From Glossina fuscipes (Eukaryota; Arthropoda; Insecta; Diptera; Glossinidae), in the NCBI RefSeq assembly GCF_014805625.2, contig NW_023998485.1:283511-347510 (forward strand): 64,000 nucleotides of DNA. Reading direction: 5' to 3'. Positions within the stretch are counted from its first letter, which is position 1. Each line of letters opens with the position of its first letter. The translations under genes were made by a program, and so were the position numbers. The notes beneath the pieces were generated by a model. The model worked only from the letters and a program-made list of their open reading frames with translations, did not search any database and had not been told where the DNA came from. Of this stretch, positions 60,421-64,000 are shown piece after piece.

Positions 60421-62097
60421 TAAATGTTGGCAACGTACCAAGTCTGTTGCAAAGTTTATTTAATTATTAATTAGGTGTGATTGCAACAAGTCAAGTAGCA
60501 CTAGAAAGAATTTAATTATTGAAAGCATGTTAGGTGAGTAAAGTATGCTGAATAGTATGCCTTCATTAACGAAAACGAAATACTTGAGAGGTTTTGATTT
60601 GTTTAAAAAGTTTTTAAAGTTTGGCGCAATTTAAAGAATAAAAAGTAAACAATCATTTCTGGATAGTTTTCGTTTAAACTACTTTGAATCTTGTACGCCG
60701 CGTGGGAAAAATGTTCCGTTTTCGTTCTCTATAAATAATCCAAATTGTTAAATAAGTTTAAATTTTTTTTGTTGGCATAAGGTTTTAATTTCATACCTCT
60801 AATATAGATTGTATTAAGTAATAGTTCATCCGCTCTTCTTCTTTCTTTTAAGAAATGAAATCATTCTCGCGTTTTATCGTTACATAATTTTATTTATCCA
60901 TGTTTTTCAATTTTTTTTGTCTTTAAGTACAATAAGTATAATTACAAACATACATAAATTTCTATAAAACAGGATAATTTTTGGTAAAAAACAAGAAAGT
61001 GTAAGTGTGTGTAATGCTTTGCAAAGAGAAAAAAAATTTAAAGGAAATGAACCAAAATGACACAATATTCGATAATTTTCCCTAGATATCTTATTGCTTG
61101 CCTCTCTAATTACTCGAGTAGACAAACTAAAATAATATACAAGATAGCAGAGTGAAGCTTAAGTAAAAAATCTCTTTTTATGATGTATTTATCATCAAAT
61201 TATTTTAAAAAAATAAGAAAAAAACTATACGTACACATGCTTTTTATATCTAAAATAAGATAAAAAATAAGATCACACTGAACGGCACAAGATTGAAAAC
61301 TACAATGCACTCTCTTCTTACTCAGGCTCGGTTCTTTCCTTCGTCTGTATTCTGCGTTGTGAGGAAGAGGCGGAGCTTAACCATAAGATGTTTTCAACGG
61401 CTAACCAACGAAACAGAAGGAGGAGGAAGAGCAGATTTTGTGGAGTAGAATAGTTTTTGTTGTCGCTTTAATCTCTGTAAAAGTGCCAAAAATATATTTT
61501 TAAATAGTTAAAAATTAATTTTACAAACCTATACGAGTTGACATTTAATTTAAAATTATGGCTTAAAAAACTATGAAAACAATTCATTGAGTATTGAGTA
61601 TTTTAAGATTAAATCTATTGTAACTTGGTTTCAATGGTCGATTGTTAATTTTTTGTTTGTTTTTAGAGTTAAAAAGGGACAATTAACAAAAGCATTTTGT
61701 TAACATAATCCAAAGGCCAACATAGTAAACTATTATTTAACAATTCCTATAATTAAAAAAAACATAATTTCTGCCTGTAATCATTATTGCATTCGGTTAT
61801 CACTATAGCAACGTAATCAATTCATAAGCCCTTATGCGAAAATATCCCGAAACGTCAAAAAATCATGATTCGTTATAACCTTTAAATATGTGAAAGTGTG
61901 TTCATATATTGTGCGCTCTCATTTTTGTTCTCCCAGTGTTAATCTCCGGTCTCTCTAATCACGCTCTCATCATTAACATTGTGTAACAAGTAAACTGATG
62001 AACTCAGATTCTTCATGATGTTGTGGTAACGATTATAAGGTGGGGAGAGAAGAAAGAGAAAAACAAGAGAAAACGTCACAAATTAACATATAATAAT

Positions 62098-63264
62098 TTA
62101 GTGATGATCATAATAACTATAATGGTCATCCGCCTCATGTAATCCTTCATGGAGAGAAGATTCATGATGGAACGAGGCTTCTTCAATATGATGATATTCT
62201 TCGCCATGACCACCATCGCCACCACCGCCGCCACCACTGCTGTGAGATTCTTCAATATGCTTGTGAATGAATTCGGGTTCTTTATAGGTGATGTGCTTTT
62301 CATGATATTCGGGCACATGTTTTTCAATATGAACGGGAACTGGTTTCTCAACGGGCACTTTTACTGGGTAAGGTACATGTTTTTCCACCTTAACTGGCAC
62401 TTCTTTGACTACAGGATAAGGGGCAGGCACATGTACTTTGACTTCATATGGTACCGGTTTTTCAACATGCACAGGCACAGGACGATCGTAGGGCACATGA
62501 ACAGGAACTGGAACTTTCTTAATTACTGGCACTGCTACAGGTTTCTCAACATGATAGGGAACCGGCTTATCAACATGATAAGGTACTGGTTTCTCTACGG
62601 GGACCTTGACAGGATAGTGTACCACCTTCTCAACTGGATAGGGTTTGTCAACGTGTACGTGCACTTTTACCGGTACATGGACTTTCTTTTCAACGGGATA
62701 AGGAGCGGGTACATGAACTTTAACAGGGACATGTACTTTCTTCTCGACCGGATAAGGGGCGGGCACATAAACCTTTACGGGCACAGGACGGTCGTAAGGT
62801 ACGTGAACTGGATAGGGAACTTTCTTTTCCACTGGATAAGGGGCCGGAATTTCATGTGGAACTTTAACGATTTCTTTAACCTCATAAGGTACATGCTTAA
62901 CCACTGGATAAGGTTTTGGCACTTTCACCTTGATGGGTACGGGTATATGCTTTTCAACAGGCACTGCAATGTGTTTCTCTACTGGATAAGGTACGGGTAC
63001 TTTCTTGATAATCGTCAAAGTTTTCTCTTCATGCGAAGGAAAATGATGTTCGTAGTGATGATGGTCTTCGAAATGATGTAAGCCACGTTTGGTTTTAGCA
63101 GTTTCATCATCACCAGCCGAAGCTGCAGAAGCTGCTGAGTCTTTCACATCTGCGGTTTTAGGCTCTACCGTTTTTTCATCAGCCCCCGTCGCTTGCTTGT
63201 CGTTTTCAGCACGCACCTGAGTAGTGGCCAATAGGAACACTACCGCGAGCAGATGAGCTGTTCG
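62098..63264 (-). CDS. Vajk-type cuticular protein, main exon
   Basis: One long exon on the minus strand encodes 388 residues and starts at a phase-0 acceptor (TTTTTTCTCAG before 63264). It opens with a hydrophobic segment ([11 protein letters not shown], cleavage near VRA), so it is secreted. The missing first exon should supply the ATG and few residues, and I could not place it. After an Ala/Asp/Lys-rich stretch there is a basic KTKR site and a His/Glu patch. About 240 residues of short repeats built from PYPVEKx[19 protein letters not shown] and similar follow. The C-terminal part is His/Glu-rich with a Gly run and ends SYYDHH. PYPVEK-type Val/Pro/Lys repeats with His-rich ends fit the fly Vajk cuticular family, which in Drosophila lies in the Nimrod region near the Ance genes. 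Which Vajk it matches is unresolved. It is probably nested, antisense, in the last intron of the Ance-3-like gene. Confidence 0.75.
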   Translation of the reverse strand, partial: RTAHLLAVVFLLATTQVRAENDKQATGADEKTVEPKTADVKDSAASAASAGDDETAKTKRGLHHFEDHHHYEHHFPSHEEKTLTIIKKVPVPYPVEKHIAVPVEKHIPVPIKVKVPKPYPVVKHVPYEVKEIVKVPHEIPAPYPVEKKVPYPVHVPYDRPVPVKVYVPAPYPVEKKVHVPVKVHVPAPYPVEKKVHVPVKVHVHVDKPYPVEKVVHYPVKVPVEKPVPYHVDKPVPYHVEKPVAVPVIKKVPVPVHVPYDRPVPVHVEKPVPYEVKVHVPAPYPVVKEVPVKVEKHVPYPVKVPVEKPVPVHIEKHVPEYHEKHITYKEPEFIHKHIEESHSSGGGGGGDGGHGEEYHHIEEASFHHESSLHEGLHEADDHYSYYDHH

Positions 63265-64000
63265 CTGAGAAAAAAAATAAATAAAAAATAAGAAATAGAC
63301 ATTAAAACAAAAACATGTACATTAGAAGTCAAAGCAAGTGAAACTATTTTGAGTTTACGTATATTAATAAATTTGTTAGAGGTTACCGTGATTCAAAATG
63401 TTGTTTTTTCTATTTAAAAAGGTTCGCTTCAAAAAATTAGGCTTAATTTGCCAAGCAAAGGCCGTTAATAGAGTTTTTATCTTGATTCATTTCCTGAGAG
63501 TTTAATAGTTGAGAGGTAATAGGTCCTGATGTATAGGTTCCACACATCAGCGGTTCTTGCTTTAATTTAAATATTCATAAAAAGCAAGCGAACAATTATA
63601 TAAGAATATTAAAATCCGACAAGGGAGAGTGCCATTGTGAAAAGCTAAAACGCTTTAAAGTCTCTCCTTAACTTATAATAGGGATAGAAATAGAAAGTAG
63701 AGAAAGGACGAAAAATTGGTGTTCGTTAAGAAGGCGTTTTAATGTCATTTCTGTATTTATAAGAGGCATTAGAATGGAAAGTAAAAGAACGACGAAGAAT
63801 GGTTGAAAAAATAAGCTCTAATATGACTCCGCTAGTTGAAATAGTAATGAAAGTAAGTAGTGGAAGAAGTATTATGGCGAGTTTCTGAAAGGGGAAAAGT
63901 GGAAACAACAATCAGCGGTTAGATGGTTCTTAACAAAGAAGGAGAACAAAGTGAAAGTAACCTCGGTTGCAAGTGAAATTTATGCTATGTTCGTGTTATA
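63265..64000. other. upstream intron/promoter region of the Vajk-type gene
   Basis: This holds the intron 5' of the main exon and possibly the first exon, but no ATG-plus-donor pair of the expected phase was convincing. TATAAATA on the minus strand at 63761-63754 could be a TATA box. No exon of the Ance-3-like gene was recognised here. Confidence 0.35.

Larger units (their letters stand above)
56169..62097. other. probable large intron of the Ance-3-like gene
   Basis: The donor AA|GTAAGT at 56169 opens an intron in phase 2, and the next exon should begin with one base plus a Tyr codon. I scanned for this and for a QFQF-type block and found no credible exon here. The interval contains a dispersed repeat (57.0-57.57 kb), a SINE (59.4 kb) and a 240-bp tandem array (59.88-60.42 kb), all non-coding. 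Its right part must also include the 3' UTR of the minus-strand Vajk-type gene. Confidence 0.5.

Noticed and set aside
62149..63081. 310-codon open frame on the plus strand opposite the Vajk-type exon
   Set aside because: It is the reverse reading of the Val/Pro/Lys repeats (Phe/Tyr/Asn/His/Trp-rich), with no domain. The minus frame has a signal peptide, a good acceptor and family-typical repeats.
1..64000. CRISPR arrays, operons, riboswitches, bacterial features
   Set aside because: Intron-rich fly genes and eukaryotic transposons throughout; no array of regular spacers was seen. The tandem repeats present are contiguous units without spacers.

Overview
The window looks like nuclear DNA of a higher fly, probably a calyptrate such as a blow, house or stable fly. 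It is AT-rich and intron-bearing, has fly-type splice sites and a TATA plus TCAGTT core promoter, and carries relics of LINE, mariner and tRNA-SINE transposons. Its core is a tandem cluster of angiotensin-converting-enzyme (ACE/peptidase M2) genes. The order is centaurin-gamma/CenG1A (minus), Ance-like A (plus), Ance (plus), an Ance-family pseudogene (plus), Ance-3-like (plus), Vajk-type cuticle gene (minus). As far as I recall, this resembles the Drosophila chromosome 2L 34D-34E neighbourhood, where the Ance cluster and Vajk genes lie in or beside the Nimrod region. No Nimrod gene is visible here.

Layout. 1-6.76 kb is probably intron of CenG1A (next exon not in the window) and holds a LINE ORF1 relic. 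6.76-7.24 kb is the first coding exon of CenG1A with a 20-Gln tract. 7.2-15.5 kb is repeats, including a decayed LINE with endonuclease, reverse transcriptase (RT) and RNase H remnants. 15.57-17.84 kb is an intact secreted ACE. 17.8-26.1 kb is intergenic and holds a SINE and a jockey-like RT relic; the likely TATA promoter and non-coding leader exon of Ance lie at 22.45-22.54 kb. 26.13-28.40 kb is Ance (615 residues by my splicing). 29.86-33.2 kb is a LINE copy in minus orientation with an oppositely oriented 3' fragment next to it. 34.4-35.9 kb is the Ance-family pseudogene. 42-44 kb holds a 79-bp tandem repeat, a LINE tail and a mariner relic. 46.46-56.17 kb is the Ance-3-like gene, whose 7.3-kb third-position intron (between coding exons 2 and 3) holds a LINE copy almost identical to the one at 30 kb but inverted. 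Its last coding exons are not found before 64 kb, so the Vajk-type gene at 62.1-63.26 kb is probably nested in its last intron on the other strand.

Function. Ance-like A and Ance each keep every ACE catalytic and zinc residue I could check and begin with signal peptides, so both should be secreted dipeptidyl carboxypeptidases. The Ance-3-like protein keeps HExxH but has lost the third zinc ligand (Glu to Gln) and the His353/Ala354 equivalents, so it should be a pseudoenzyme. The pseudogene between them has lost the active-site segment. The cluster thus shows one family at several stages: two active enzymes, one pseudoenzyme and one dead gene. All family assignments come from reading the sequence against remembered family members; no search was run.
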